Shown: one piece after another, positions 34,523 through 42,689 of the stretch
Layout: each line of letters begins with the position of its first letter
How positions within the stretch are numbered: position 1 is the first letter of the stretch
Origin: UBA7803 sp040219935
Lineage (GTDB): Bacteria > Pseudomonadota > Gammaproteobacteria > Pseudomonadales > Azotimanducaceae
Direction: 5' to 3'
Assembly: GCA_040219935.1 (NCBI GenBank)
Contig: JAVJUA010000092.1
Location: forward strand, 26,366-90,365
Length of the DNA stretch: 64,000 bases
Notes under the pieces: model-generated
What the model saw: the letters and a program-made list of their open reading frames with translations, nothing else
Databases searched by the model: none
What the model was told of the DNA's origin: nothing
Position numbers and translations under genes: made by a program

Positions 34523-35299
34523 TCAGGCGTTCTTGATGGTGAGGCCGCCGTCCACCGGCAGCGCGACCCCGGTGGTGAACCCGGCCGCCGGCAGCACCAG
34601 CGACAGGGTCATGTGGGCCACCTCCTCCGGCTCGGCGTAGCGCTTCAGCGCCACGCGGCGGCGGGCGAACTCCTGCTTCGCGTCGTCGGGAATGGCCGCC
34701 GTCATGCCGGTGCGGATGGGCCCGGGGCAGATGCAGTTCACGGTAATGCCCTCACCGCCAAGCTCCACCGCCAGCGACCGGGTGAGGCCGATGACGCCGG
34801 TCTTGGCCGCCGTGTAGGGGCTGCCGAACTTGGTGGCGCCGAGCCCCTCGGTGGAGGCGATGTTGACGATGCGCCCATGCTCGGCCTTGCGCAGCCATGG
34901 CAGCGCGGCGCGGATGGTGCGGGTGTGCGCGGTCAGCAGCACCGCCAGCGAGATGTTCCAGTTGGCCTCGTAGTCATCGCTGTCGATGGGTGCGAAGCGC
35001 GAGATGCCGGCGTTGTTGATCAGGATGTCGATGCCGCCGAAGTGGTCGGCGATCTCGCCGAACACGCGGCCGATGGCGGCCCCGTCTGCCAGATCGATGC
35101 CCCAGGCCCGGGCATCGCCGCCGGCATCACGAATCTCGGCGGCCAGCGGCTCCAGGGCGTCGGCGTTGATGTCCAGCATGGCCACCCGGGCGCCCTCGTC
35201 GGCGAACAGGCGGGCGGTGGCGAGCCCCATGCCGCTGGCGGCGCCGGTCACCACCGCCACCTTGCCCTCGATCGATCGTGACAGCTTGCTCAGTCTCAT
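34523..35299 (-). CDS. Short-chain dehydrogenase/reductase (SDR), NAD-type
   Basis: A 258-aa classical SDR. Motifs are TGAASGMG, NNAG, catalytic Ser149 (NIASTEG), Tyr162 and Lys166 (SPYTAAKTG), and CPGPIRTGM. Asp after beta 2 (AMLDIN) favours NAD. It is likely a 3-hydroxyacyl-CoA or hydroxysteroid dehydrogenase, given its neighbours. The ATG at 35299 overlaps the TGA of the upstream SDR by 4 nt (ATGA). It ends with the conserved VALPVDGGLTI strand, which contributes to the SDR tetramer interface. Confidence 0.9.
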   Translation of the reverse strand: MRLSKLSRSIEGKVAVVTGAASGMGLATARLFADEGARVAMLDINADALEPLAAEIRDAGGDARAWGIDLADGAAIGRVFGEIADHFGGIDILINNAGISRFAPIDSDDYEANWNISLAVLLTAHTRTIRAALPWLRKAEHGRIVNIASTEGLGATKFGSPYTAAKTGVIGLTRSLAVELGGEGITVNCICPGPIRTGMTAAIPDDAKQEFARRRVALKRYAEPEEVAHMTLSLVLPAAGFTTGVALPVDGGLTIKNA

Positions 35300-36087
35300 G
35301 ATGCTCCCCGGTTGATGAATGGTTCGTAGTCGGGCCCGCGGCGCAGGTGCTGGCCGCCGTCCACCGACAGCACGGTGCCCGTGATCCAGCTCGCCTCGGG
35401 CCCGCACAGGAAGCGCACGGCCCGGGCGACGTCGTCCGGCTCGCCGGTGCGCGCGAGCGGAATGTTGTCGAGGTAGGAGCGCAGCACCGGCTCGGTGGCG
35501 AACAGGCCGGCTGCGAGGTCGGTGTTCACCAGCCCCGGACAGACGCTGTTGACGCGGATGCCGGCCGCGCCGAGCTCGTCCGCCGTGTTGCGCACCAGCA
35601 TGTCGATGCCGGCCTTGCTGACCACGTAGGCGTGCATGAAGCGGTGGGTGCGTACGGCGGCGATGGACGAAATGGCGCACAGGGCGCCGCCGCGCCCCGC
35701 GGCCTGCATGACCCGTGCCGCGTGCTTGAAGGTGTAGAAGGTGCCGGTGAGGTTGGTCTGCAGGATGCGCTGCCAGTCTGCATCGGCGGTGGCGGTGAGC
35801 GGTGCCAGGCCGCCCATGCCGGCATTGGCCACGGCGATGGTGAGCGGCGCCGCAGCGTGGGCGGCGTCCACCACGGCAGCCACCGCGTCCTCGTCGGCGA
35901 CGTCGAGCACGGCGCTGCGCACCCGGTCACCAGCGCCCAGCGCGGCCCTGGCCCCGGCCAGCTTGTCGGCGCTGCGGCCGGCAATGGTGACCCGGGCGCC
36001 ATCCGCCAGCAGCGCCCGCGCGCAGGCGAGGCCGATGCCGCTGCCGCCGCCGGTGATGAGCGCATGCTGGCCGGCGAGCGCGCTCAA
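35296..36087 (-). CDS. Short-chain dehydrogenase/reductase (SDR)
   Basis: About 263 aa. TGGGSGIG and ANAG are the cofactor motifs; Ser140/141, Tyr154 and Lys158 (MHAYVVSKAG) form the active site, followed by VCPGLVNTD. An Arg after beta 2 (AGRSADK) suggests NADP(H), in contrast to the next gene's NAD-type Asp, so the pair could run oxidation and reduction steps. No ATG sits at the family start; I propose TTG 36087 (SALAGQHALITGG) with GGAGG 10 nt upstream. Upstream in-frame sequence is low-complexity. It is the first gene of the SDR-SDR-symporter operon and divergent from the P450 at 36257 (169-bp shared promoter space). Confidence 0.85.
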   Translation of the reverse strand: MSALAGQHALITGGGSGIGLACARALLADGARVTIAGRSADKLAGARAALGAGDRVRSAVLDVADEDAVAAVVDAAHAAAPLTIAVANAGMGGLAPLTATADADWQRILQTNLTGTFYTFKHAARVMQAAGRGGALCAISSIAAVRTHRFMHAYVVSKAGIDMLVRNTADELGAAGIRVNSVCPGLVNTDLAAGLFATEPVLRSYLDNIPLARTGEPDDVARAVRFLCGPEASWITGTVLSVDGGQHLRRGPDYEPFINRGAS

Positions 36088-36256
36088 CGCCCCCAGGCCT
36101 CCGCCCCATCCGCCTGCGCATGCACCGATCTTGCCTCTGGATACATCGGCCGTGAAGCGTTGCAGAGTAGCGAGGCTTCCCCCCGGATTGCAACGCAATT
36201 GCATTGCCGGGAGGGATGCGGATAACTTGAGGGGCCGGACAGGAAGCAGCGATCTC

Positions 36257-37585
36257 ATGCACCAGGACTACGTTTTTCAAGACGACGACGTCATCGCCCC
36301 CGAGGTCTACGGCCGCGTCGGTCACCCGCACCAGGCCTTCGCCTGGCTGCGTGCCAACGACCCGCTGCGGCTGGTACGCCCCGAGAACTTCCGGCCGTTC
36401 TGGGCGGTGACCCGGCATGCCGACATCGTCGAGATCGAGAAGCAGCCCGAGATCTTCGCCAGCGCGCCGCGGCCGCTGCTGTCGCCGGAGGTGACCCGGC
36501 CCGAGCTGCGCGAGGAGATCATCGCCCAGATCTTCGCGCGCCTGTCCGACTCGCCGAAGCTGCTGGAGGTGCTGGCGACCGCCGGCGAAGGTGGCCTGAT
36601 CCGCTCGCTGGTGCAGATGGACCCGCCCGATCACACCAAGTACCGCGCCCTGGTGCAGCCCTGGTTCAAGCCGAGCAACATCAAGCGGCTGGAAGAGCGG
36701 CTGGAGCGCATCATCGCCCGGCAGCTCGACGACCTGAGCGGCGACGAGCGCGAGCTCGACTTCGTGCAGGACGTGGCGGTGTGGCCGCCGCTGAAGCTGA
36801 TCACCGAGCTGCTCGGCGTGCCCGAAGAGGACGAGTGGCGCATTCTCAAGCTGACCAACGAGCTGTTCGCCGGCGACGACCCGGAGATGAAGCGCACGGG
36901 TGACGACCCGCTGTCCATCTTCGAGACCATCAAGGACCTGTACGACTACTTCACCCGGCTCACCGACGCGCGCCGCGCCGAGCCTGGTGAGGACCTGGCG
37001 TCGTACATCGCCAACGGCCGCATCGACGGCGAGTACCTGCCCTACAAGGAGCTGATCAGCTACTACATCATCGTCGCCACCGCGGGACACGAGACCACGC
37101 GCACGGCCATCTCCGGCGGCCTGCACGCCCTGCTCACCAACCCCGACCAGCTCGACGCCCTGCGCCGCAACGTCGACGATCCGGAGGCGGTGAAGCTGGC
37201 GGTGGAGGAGATGATCCGCTGGACCACGCCGGTGGCCCAGTTCTCGCGCACGGCGACGCGCGACTACGCGCTGCGCGGGCAGACCATCGCCGAGGGCGAT
37301 ACGTTGGGCCTGTTCTACGCCTCGGCCAACTTCGACGAGGCCGTGTTCGACGCGCCGTTCGAGTTCCGCATCGACCGCAAGCCGAATCGCCACCTGGCCT
37401 TCGGCACCGGCCCGCACCAGTGTCTGGGGCTGCTGCTGGCGCGGTTGGAGATGCGCATCTTCTTCACCCAGCTCATCCGCCGGCTCGACCGCCTCGAGCT
37501 CACCGCCGAGCCGGCACACCTGCGCGCCAGCTTCGTGCACGGGCTGAAGCACCTGCCGGTGCGCGTGCGGCTGAAGGCCGCCTGA
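36257..37585 (+). CDS. Cytochrome P450
   Basis: A 442-aa bacterial P450. The I-helix has the canonical acid-alcohol pair (ATAGHETTRTAI), ExxR is in EEMIRWTTP, and the heme loop is FGTGPHQCLGLLLARLE with Cys389. MDPPDHTKYRALVQPWF in the B'-C region is typical of the CYP125/142-like and terpenoid-oxidising groups, but the family number cannot be assigned by eye. It probably hydroxylates a hydrophobic substrate as the entry step of the neighbouring catabolic genes. ATG 36257 is the family-like start; no strong ribosome site is seen. The kinase gene follows 7 bp downstream. Confidence 0.92.
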   Translation: MHQDYVFQDDDVIAPEVYGRVGHPHQAFAWLRANDPLRLVRPENFRPFWAVTRHADIVEIEKQPEIFASAPRPLLSPEVTRPELREEIIAQIFARLSDSPKLLEVLATAGEGGLIRSLVQMDPPDHTKYRALVQPWFKPSNIKRLEERLERIIARQLDDLSGDERELDFVQDVAVWPPLKLITELLGVPEEDEWRILKLTNELFAGDDPEMKRTGDDPLSIFETIKDLYDYFTRLTDARRAEPGEDLASYIANGRIDGEYLPYKELISYYIIVATAGHETTRTAISGGLHALLTNPDQLDALRRNVDDPEAVKLAVEEMIRWTTPVAQFSRTATRDYALRGQTIAEGDTLGLFYASANFDEAVFDAPFEFRIDRKPNRHLAFGTGPHQCLGLLLARLEMRIFFTQLIRRLDRLELTAEPAHLRASFVHGLKHLPVRVRLKAA

Positions 37586-37592
37586 GCGCTCG

Positions 37593-38636
37593 GTGAGCCC
37601 CGCCCTGACCGAACTGGGGGCGCGCCTGGTGGCCTATCTGAGCGGCCGCTGGCGGCAGCCCCTGACGCTGAAGCACATCGAGCAGATTCCCGGCGGCGCC
37701 TCCCGGGAAACCTACCGGGTGCGCCTCGACACGCCCACCGGCGAGCGCGGCGTCATCGTCCGCCGCGATCCGCCGTCCAGCCTGATCGACACCGAGCGCG
37801 CGCTCGAGTACCGCACCTACGCGGCCGTGCACGGCAGCGGCATTCCTGTGCCGGAGCCGCTGCTGCTGGAGGAAGACCCGGCGCCGCTGGAACGGCCGTT
37901 CTCGGTCATGGCCGAGATCGAGGGCTGCGAGACCGCCGTGGCCGTGCTGGCCGAGCCGGGCCGGGAAGCGCAGCGCCAGCCGCTGGGCGAAGAGGCCTGG
38001 ACGCTGCTGGGCCGGCTCGCCGCCCTCGACATCGACGCGCTGGGGGTCACCGGCTTCATGGCTATGCCCGAGCACACCGCCGCCCGTGAGCTCGACTACT
38101 GGGCCGGCGTCATCGAGGCCGACGCCCTGCACCCGCAGCCGGTGGCAGCGGCCGCCGTTCGCTGGCTGCGCCGCCATCTGCCGCCGCCGTCGCCGCGCCA
38201 CGTGCTGGTGCACGGCGACTACCGCGCCGGCAACCTGCTGTTCGACGGCGACGGGCGCATCCGCGGCGTGCTGGACTGGGAGATGGCCCACATCGGCGAC
38301 CCGCTGGAAGACCTGGCCTGGTCCCTGGACCCGCTGTGGGGCTGGCCGGCGCGGGAGCGAGCCGGCGGGCTGCTCCCCAGGGCCGAAGCCATTCGCCTCT
38401 GGGAGGCGGCCAGCGGGCAGCGCGTCGATCGAGAGCTGTTCCGCTGGTGGCAGGTGTTCGCCTCGCTGAAGGCGCTCGCCATCTGGATCTCGTCCACCGA
38501 AGACTTCGTGCGCGGCCAGTCGAAGGAGCCCATCCTGGCGCTGGCCGGCTGGGTCATGACCGACCGGCAGAACCGCATCCTGGTGGACCGGCTGCGGCCC
38601 GGCTCACCCCACCGCTACACGGAGCCGCTGGCGTGA
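37593..38636 (+). CDS. APH-type phosphotransferase (LvaA/ACAD10-like acyl-CoA kinase)
   Basis: A 347-aa protein kinase-fold phosphotransferase. Catalytic loop VLVHGDYRAGNLLF (Asp209, Asn214) and metal-binding GVLDWEMAHIGDP (Asp228) are intact; the N lobe has GGASRETYRV and the Lys/Arg strand VIVRRDPP. This subgroup is the one fused to acyl-CoA dehydrogenase in ACAD10/11 and found as LvaA in levulinate-degrading Pseudomonas, where it phosphorylates 4-hydroxyacyl-CoA. GTG 37593 is the start. The TGA overlaps the next gene's GTG (GTGA), matching the lvaA-lvaB arrangement. Confidence 0.85.
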   Translation: MSPALTELGARLVAYLSGRWRQPLTLKHIEQIPGGASRETYRVRLDTPTGERGVIVRRDPPSSLIDTERALEYRTYAAVHGSGIPVPEPLLLEEDPAPLERPFSVMAEIEGCETAVAVLAEPGREAQRQPLGEEAWTLLGRLAALDIDALGVTGFMAMPEHTAARELDYWAGVIEADALHPQPVAAAAVRWLRRHLPPPSPRHVLVHGDYRAGNLLFDGDGRIRGVLDWEMAHIGDPLEDLAWSLDPLWGWPARERAGGLLPRAEAIRLWEAASGQRVDRELFRWWQVFASLKALAIWISSTEDFVRGQSKEPILALAGWVMTDRQNRILVDRLRPGSPHRYTEPLA

Positions 38637-39061
38637 TTCCGCGGCTGTCCCAGGGGCTGGCCGACCTGGCCGCCAAGCTGGCCCGCGACATCGCCCCGGA
38701 GGCCGGCTCGCGCTACGCCATGGCGAACACCGGCATGGTGAGCATGCTGCTGGGCGCGCTCGCCCTGGATGCCGAGCGGGCGGTGGACGCGCGCATGACC
38801 GACATCGACGAGATCAAGAGCCTGCTGCGCAGCGCGCCTGCAGACGCCGAGCCGGCCCGCCAGCCGGCAGCGGCCGCCTTCCTCGATCGCACCCCGCGCA
38901 GCCTGCGGCTCACCGACGTCGACGCCGTGCACGCCGAAGGCATGAATCTGCTCATCGCGCTGCACGACTGGGCCGAGCACCACGACGCCGACCTCGACAG
39001 CAGGATCTGGGACTTTCTTGTCCGACACAGCGAGCGGCACCGGCTCGACCCGGGCGATTGA
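38633..39061 (+). CDS. Small helical protein coupled to kinase gene (LvaB-like candidate)
   Basis: A 142-aa, all-helical soluble protein: LADLAAKLARDI, RYAMANTGMVSMLLGALALD, and a long C-terminal helix region ending in FLVRHSERHRL. The start is GTG 38633, overlapping the kinase stop by 4 nt. I do not recognise a named domain. The position and size fit LvaB, the small partner needed by LvaA for 4-hydroxyacyl-CoA phosphorylation; this is based on context, not on a sequence match. The 164 bp downstream contain only the promoter/palindrome region of the next gene. Confidence 0.7.
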   Translation: MIPRLSQGLADLAAKLARDIAPEAGSRYAMANTGMVSMLLGALALDAERAVDARMTDIDEIKSLLRSAPADAEPARQPAAAAFLDRTPRSLRLTDVDAVHAEGMNLLIALHDWAEHHDADLDSRIWDFLVRHSERHRLDPGD

Positions 39062-39142
39062 TCCATGGCAGCGGCTGGCCTGCCGCAGGCGCGAGCTGCA
39101 CAACGCCGACACCATCACATCCGCGCGCAGGTCACCTCCGAC

Positions 39143-39174
39143 TATACTGAGCACGATATCGTGCACCGCGGTGC
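39143..39174. promoter_or_regulatory. Candidate promoter -10 with two overlapping perfect palindromes (operator)
   Basis: TATACT at 39143-39148 is a good -10 hexamer; no strong -35 is seen. Directly downstream is GCACGATATCGTGC (39151-39164), a perfect 14-bp palindrome. It overlaps a second perfect palindrome, GCACCGCGGTGC (39163-39174). Both sit 50-75 bp before the ATG of the c-di-GMP signalling gene at 39226, where a repressor could block transcription. Confidence 0.5.
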
Positions 39175-39225
39175 GACGTATCGGATTAGCTTCCGGGCAA
39201 GGTGGCCGGACAAGGACGCTGATAC

Positions 39226-41397
39226 ATGGCCGACGGCCGACTTCTCATCCTCGACGACGACGTGATGACCGGGCAGACGATGCAGAGCATCGCCGAGTTC
39301 GCCGGTCTGGAGGTGCGTTCCACGACGCTGCCGGACACGTTCTTCACCGAAGTGGCGCAATGGCAGCCCGACGTCATCGCCCTGGACCTGGTCATGCCGG
39401 GCATGGACGGCGTGGAGGTCATGAACGCGCTGGCCGCCCGCGGCTGCCAGGCACGCATCATCATCACCAGCGGCGTGGGCACCCGCGTGCTGGAGGCGGC
39501 CGCCCGCTCAGCCGGCGAGCACGGCCTGGACATCGTCGGCATTCTCGCCAAACCGTTTCTGCCGGCGGCGCTGCGCGAGCTGCTGACCCAGGCACTTCGC
39601 ACCGACCGCGGCGCCGGGCGCCCGCGCGGACGCCCGGCGCCCAACGCAACACGCGGCGACCTGACCGCCGCCGATCTCGACCTGGCCATGGAGCGCGACG
39701 AGCTGTTCGTGATGTATCAGCCGAAGCTGCACTGCCAGTCCGGCGCCCTGGCCGGGTTCGAGGTGCTCGCTCGCTGGCAGCACCCGGAGCAGGGGCTGAT
39801 ACCGCCTGACCGGTTCATTCCGCTCGCGGAGCGCAGTGGCCGCATGGACGCCCTCACCCGCATCGTCTTCGCCAAAGCCCTGGACTGGTTCGCGGCGCTG
39901 CGCAACGATGCCGGGGCCGCCAACGTACCCGTGCTGTCGCCGCAGACGGTGGCCAACCTGACCGTCTCGGTGAACGTTTCCGCGATGTCACTCGCCAGCG
40001 TCGAGCTGTTCGACTGGTTGGAGTCGCGCTGCGCCGAATGCGGCGTAACCCCAGACCGGCTGATCCTCGAGCTGACGGAGACCAGCGCCATGGACGACCC
40101 CGTGGCGTCGCTGGACATCATGACGCGGCTGCGGATGAAGGGGTTTCAGCTCTCAATCGACGACTTCGGCACCGGCTACTCGTCCATGCTGCAGCTCGTG
40201 AGGCTGCCGTTCTCCGAGATCAAGGTGGACAAGTCGTTCGTGCTGACGGCCACCCAATCGGGCGAGTCGCGCAGCGTCGTCCGTTCGGTGGTCGACCTGG
40301 GTCGCAGCCTCGGTCTGAAGTCGACTGCAGAGGGGGTAGAAGATGCGGAGACCATGTCGTTCCTGCGCCAGATCGGCTGTGACCTCGTGCAGGGCTACCA
40401 CATCGCCCGGCCCATGGCCGGCAGCGACGTGGTGCCTTGGGCGCGCAACCACGACGCCACCCGCGAGAGCCTGCGCCTGGAAGCCCTGCGGGCGCTGAAC
40501 GTGCTGGACACGCCCGAGGAGTCGCGCTTCGACCGCCTCACGCGTCTGGCTCAACGCCTGTTCCGCACGCCCATCGCGCTGGTGAGCCTGGTCGACGCGG
40601 ATCGCCAGTGGTTCAAGTCCCATGCCGGTCTGGCCGTCCGCGAAACCCCCCGTGACACGTCTTTCTGCGCGTTCGCGATCGAGGACGAGGACGAGGACGT
40701 CACGGTGGTACCAGACGCCCGGCTGGATGCACGGTTCCAGAACAACCCGCTGGTCACCGAGGCGCCTGGCATCCGTTTCTACGCCGGCTGCCCGCTGCGC
40801 ACCGCCGGCGGCAGCGCCGTGGGCACCCTGTGCGTAATCGACACCGTGCCGCGCACGTTCAGCAAGGAGGAGCGGGCGCTGCTGATCGATCTGGCGGCGC
40901 TGGTGGAGAAGGAGCTGAACGATCATCACAAGGCCATTACCGACCCGCTCACCGGGGTGCTGAACCGGCACGGCTTCGAGGGGCGGGCCGCCGACGCCGT
41001 GCGCCTGGCCGAGCGGCTGGGGCAGCCGGCCACGCTGCTGTTCATCGACCTCAACGACCTCAAGGCGATCAACGACCGCTTCGGTCACGCGGAAGGCGAC
41101 CGTGCCCTCAGCGCGTTCAGCGACATGCTGCAGGGAACTTTCCGGGAGTCGGATCTCATCGCCCGCATCGGCGGCGACGAGTTCGTGGCGCTCATGATCG
41201 ACGCCGCCGAGGACGAGGCCATGCGGGTGCGGCTGCGGCTCGATCAGGCTCTGGCCGCCTACAACGCCCAGGACAGCGTCAGCTACCGGCTGGGGGCGGC
41301 GGTGGGCATCGCCACCCTGCAGCCCGGACAGCAGAAGGATCTGCAGGCCCTGCTGGCCGAGGCGGATGCGCTCATGTACCGGGACAAGCCAGACTGA
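39226..41397 (+). CDS. REC-EAL-GAF-GGDEF c-di-GMP signalling protein
   Basis: A 723-aa protein. The receiver domain (1-120) has the acidic pocket at Asp10-12, phospho-acceptor Asp54 (IALDLVMPG) and Lys109 (ILAKPF). The EAL domain (about 145-400) keeps GFEVLARWQ (Glu179), VNVSAMSL, LELTETSAM, IDDFGTGYSS, IKVDKSF, AEGVED and VQGYHIARPM, so phosphodiesterase activity is plausible. A GAF domain (about 415-570) follows. The GGDEF domain ends the protein with GGDEF intact at 649-653 and an RESD inhibitory-site motif five residues before it. EAL ahead of GGDEF is the reverse of the common order. It is convergent with the cyclase gene; the stops lie one base apart. Confidence 0.93.
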   Translation: MADGRLLILDDDVMTGQTMQSIAEFAGLEVRSTTLPDTFFTEVAQWQPDVIALDLVMPGMDGVEVMNALAARGCQARIIITSGVGTRVLEAAARSAGEHGLDIVGILAKPFLPAALRELLTQALRTDRGAGRPRGRPAPNATRGDLTAADLDLAMERDELFVMYQPKLHCQSGALAGFEVLARWQHPEQGLIPPDRFIPLAERSGRMDALTRIVFAKALDWFAALRNDAGAANVPVLSPQTVANLTVSVNVSAMSLASVELFDWLESRCAECGVTPDRLILELTETSAMDDPVASLDIMTRLRMKGFQLSIDDFGTGYSSMLQLVRLPFSEIKVDKSFVLTATQSGESRSVVRSVVDLGRSLGLKSTAEGVEDAETMSFLRQIGCDLVQGYHIARPMAGSDVVPWARNHDATRESLRLEALRALNVLDTPEESRFDRLTRLAQRLFRTPIALVSLVDADRQWFKSHAGLAVRETPRDTSFCAFAIEDEDEDVTVVPDARLDARFQNNPLVTEAPGIRFYAGCPLRTAGGSAVGTLCVIDTVPRTFSKEERALLIDLAALVEKELNDHHKAITDPLTGVLNRHGFEGRAADAVRLAERLGQPATLLFIDLNDLKAINDRFGHAEGDRALSAFSDMLQGTFRESDLIARIGGDEFVALMIDAAEDEAMRVRLRLDQALAAYNAQDSVSYRLGAAVGIATLQPGQQKDLQALLAEADALMYRDKPD

Positions 41398-41398
41398 T

Positions 41399-42649
41399 TC
41401 AGGCTCTCGGCAGCACCACTTCGTGGTTCTGCAGCCCCAGATACACCGGGTCGCCGCGCTCGGGCGTGATGTTCACCTTGGCATTGAAGACGTTGCGGCT
41501 GCGCTGGTGCTTGTCGACGACACGGTAGCGGCCGATGTCGAAGCCGCCGCCCTGCCGCGCGCTGCCGGTGAGGTAGCAGCGTACCTCCAGCAGCCGATCG
41601 TCCAGCAGCTCTATGCCGCGCAGGGCCGACAGCGTGGGCTGCACGGCCTCGATGAAGCTCACCGAGTCGAGCGTGCGGTTGCGATCGGACGCGCTCTCGC
41701 CAGCGGGCGCGGAGGCCGTGAAGTCGCCCACCAGAATCTGACCGGGCCGGGCAGCGCCGAGTATGCGCGCCAGCTCCACGGTGACGTTGCCTACGATGAC
41801 GCTGTCGGCCACCGGCCGCAGGCCCTCCGCAAGGTAGATGTCGTAGTAGCTGCCGACGTGGAACGCCGTCTTCACCTCCGGCACCGATCTCCGCGGCGCC
41901 GAGCGCCGCCGCAGCGCGTTGTTGGCCAGCATCAGATGCATCAGGTGGTAGAGGTTGATGTTCGCACCCGGGCCCGAGTCGCGATTCCAGATGTAGAATC
42001 CGTCCCCCGTGGACGAGCGGGCGAAGCGGACGTCGATGCGCCTGTGCAGTAAAGCGCTGTGGGCCCAGTTCAGCGAGGTCGACAGGCTGTGAATCTGGGT
42101 GACCTGCTCCAGCGGCCGGAACAGGGAGAAGTCGACGATATCGAGCAGCACCACGGCGCAGCCGCTGTGAAAGCTCATGCCGTAACGCCCGATCAGCGCA
42201 TCGATGGCGCCGGATTCGCCCTGGCGCAGCGCCCCCGGGTGCGGCACGGCGATGTCGATTCGCTCGGCGCCGAGCAGCGACCCTGCCGCCTGCAGATCGT
42301 CTGCCGACACCAGACGGCTACCGCCCATCAGCGACATCAGGAACTGCTCGGCCGTCATCCTCGCGCCGTCGTTCCGCCAGGACACCCAGTCCGGATGGTT
42401 GCCCAGGAACGCGATCAGGTTCTCGTGGGGCAGCCGCAGCACGGTCACCCCGTGCTCGCCTCGGGACCAGAGCAGGAACACGTACCGGCCCAGCTCCCAG
42501 AGTTCACGCAACGCCTGATCCAGAGCCCGCACGTTGACCCTGGCCTGAGCGGAAATGCGCGCCCCGAGGGCGCCGTCCGCCTCGGGTGGCTGTCTCTCCT
42601 CTGGCCCGCTCAACCTGCGCGCCCCCGACCGAAGCTGCAAAGCCCTCAC
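41399..42649 (-). CDS. Diverged class III nucleotidyl cyclase-like protein
   Basis: A 416-aa protein. The first about 155 residues are unassigned. The second half carries the cyclase homology pattern: VVLLDIVDFSLF with Asp170/Asp173 and RSSTGDGFYIW with Asp216 supply the metal-binding aspartates, and VKTAFHVGSYYDI fits the following strand. Where active enzymes have G-D-x-V-N-x-A-x-R, it reads GNVTVELAR: the Arg is kept but the Asn is replaced. Activity is therefore doubtful. The start is GTG 42649 with a poor ribosome site. The frame remains open upstream into the insertion sequence, whose end lies about 40 bp away, so the native N terminus may be lost. Confidence 0.7.
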   Translation of the reverse strand: MRALQLRSGARRLSGPEERQPPEADGALGARISAQARVNVRALDQALRELWELGRYVFLLWSRGEHGVTVLRLPHENLIAFLGNHPDWVSWRNDGARMTAEQFLMSLMGGSRLVSADDLQAAGSLLGAERIDIAVPHPGALRQGESGAIDALIGRYGMSFHSGCAVVLLDIVDFSLFRPLEQVTQIHSLSTSLNWAHSALLHRRIDVRFARSSTGDGFYIWNRDSGPGANINLYHLMHLMLANNALRRRSAPRRSVPEVKTAFHVGSYYDIYLAEGLRPVADSVIVGNVTVELARILGAARPGQILVGDFTASAPAGESASDRNRTLDSVSFIEAVQPTLSALRGIELLDDRLLEVRCYLTGSARQGGGFDIGRYRVVDKHQRSRNVFNAKVNITPERGDPVYLGLQNHEVVLPRA

Positions 42650-42689
42650 TCTACACCGGATCCGCGCCTTGGGCAGGACCGGGGAGTAG

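Noticed and set aside
39065..39265. 66-residue frame upstream of the c-di-GMP gene
   Set aside because: It covers the palindromes and promoter and enters the real gene out of frame; no ribosome site.
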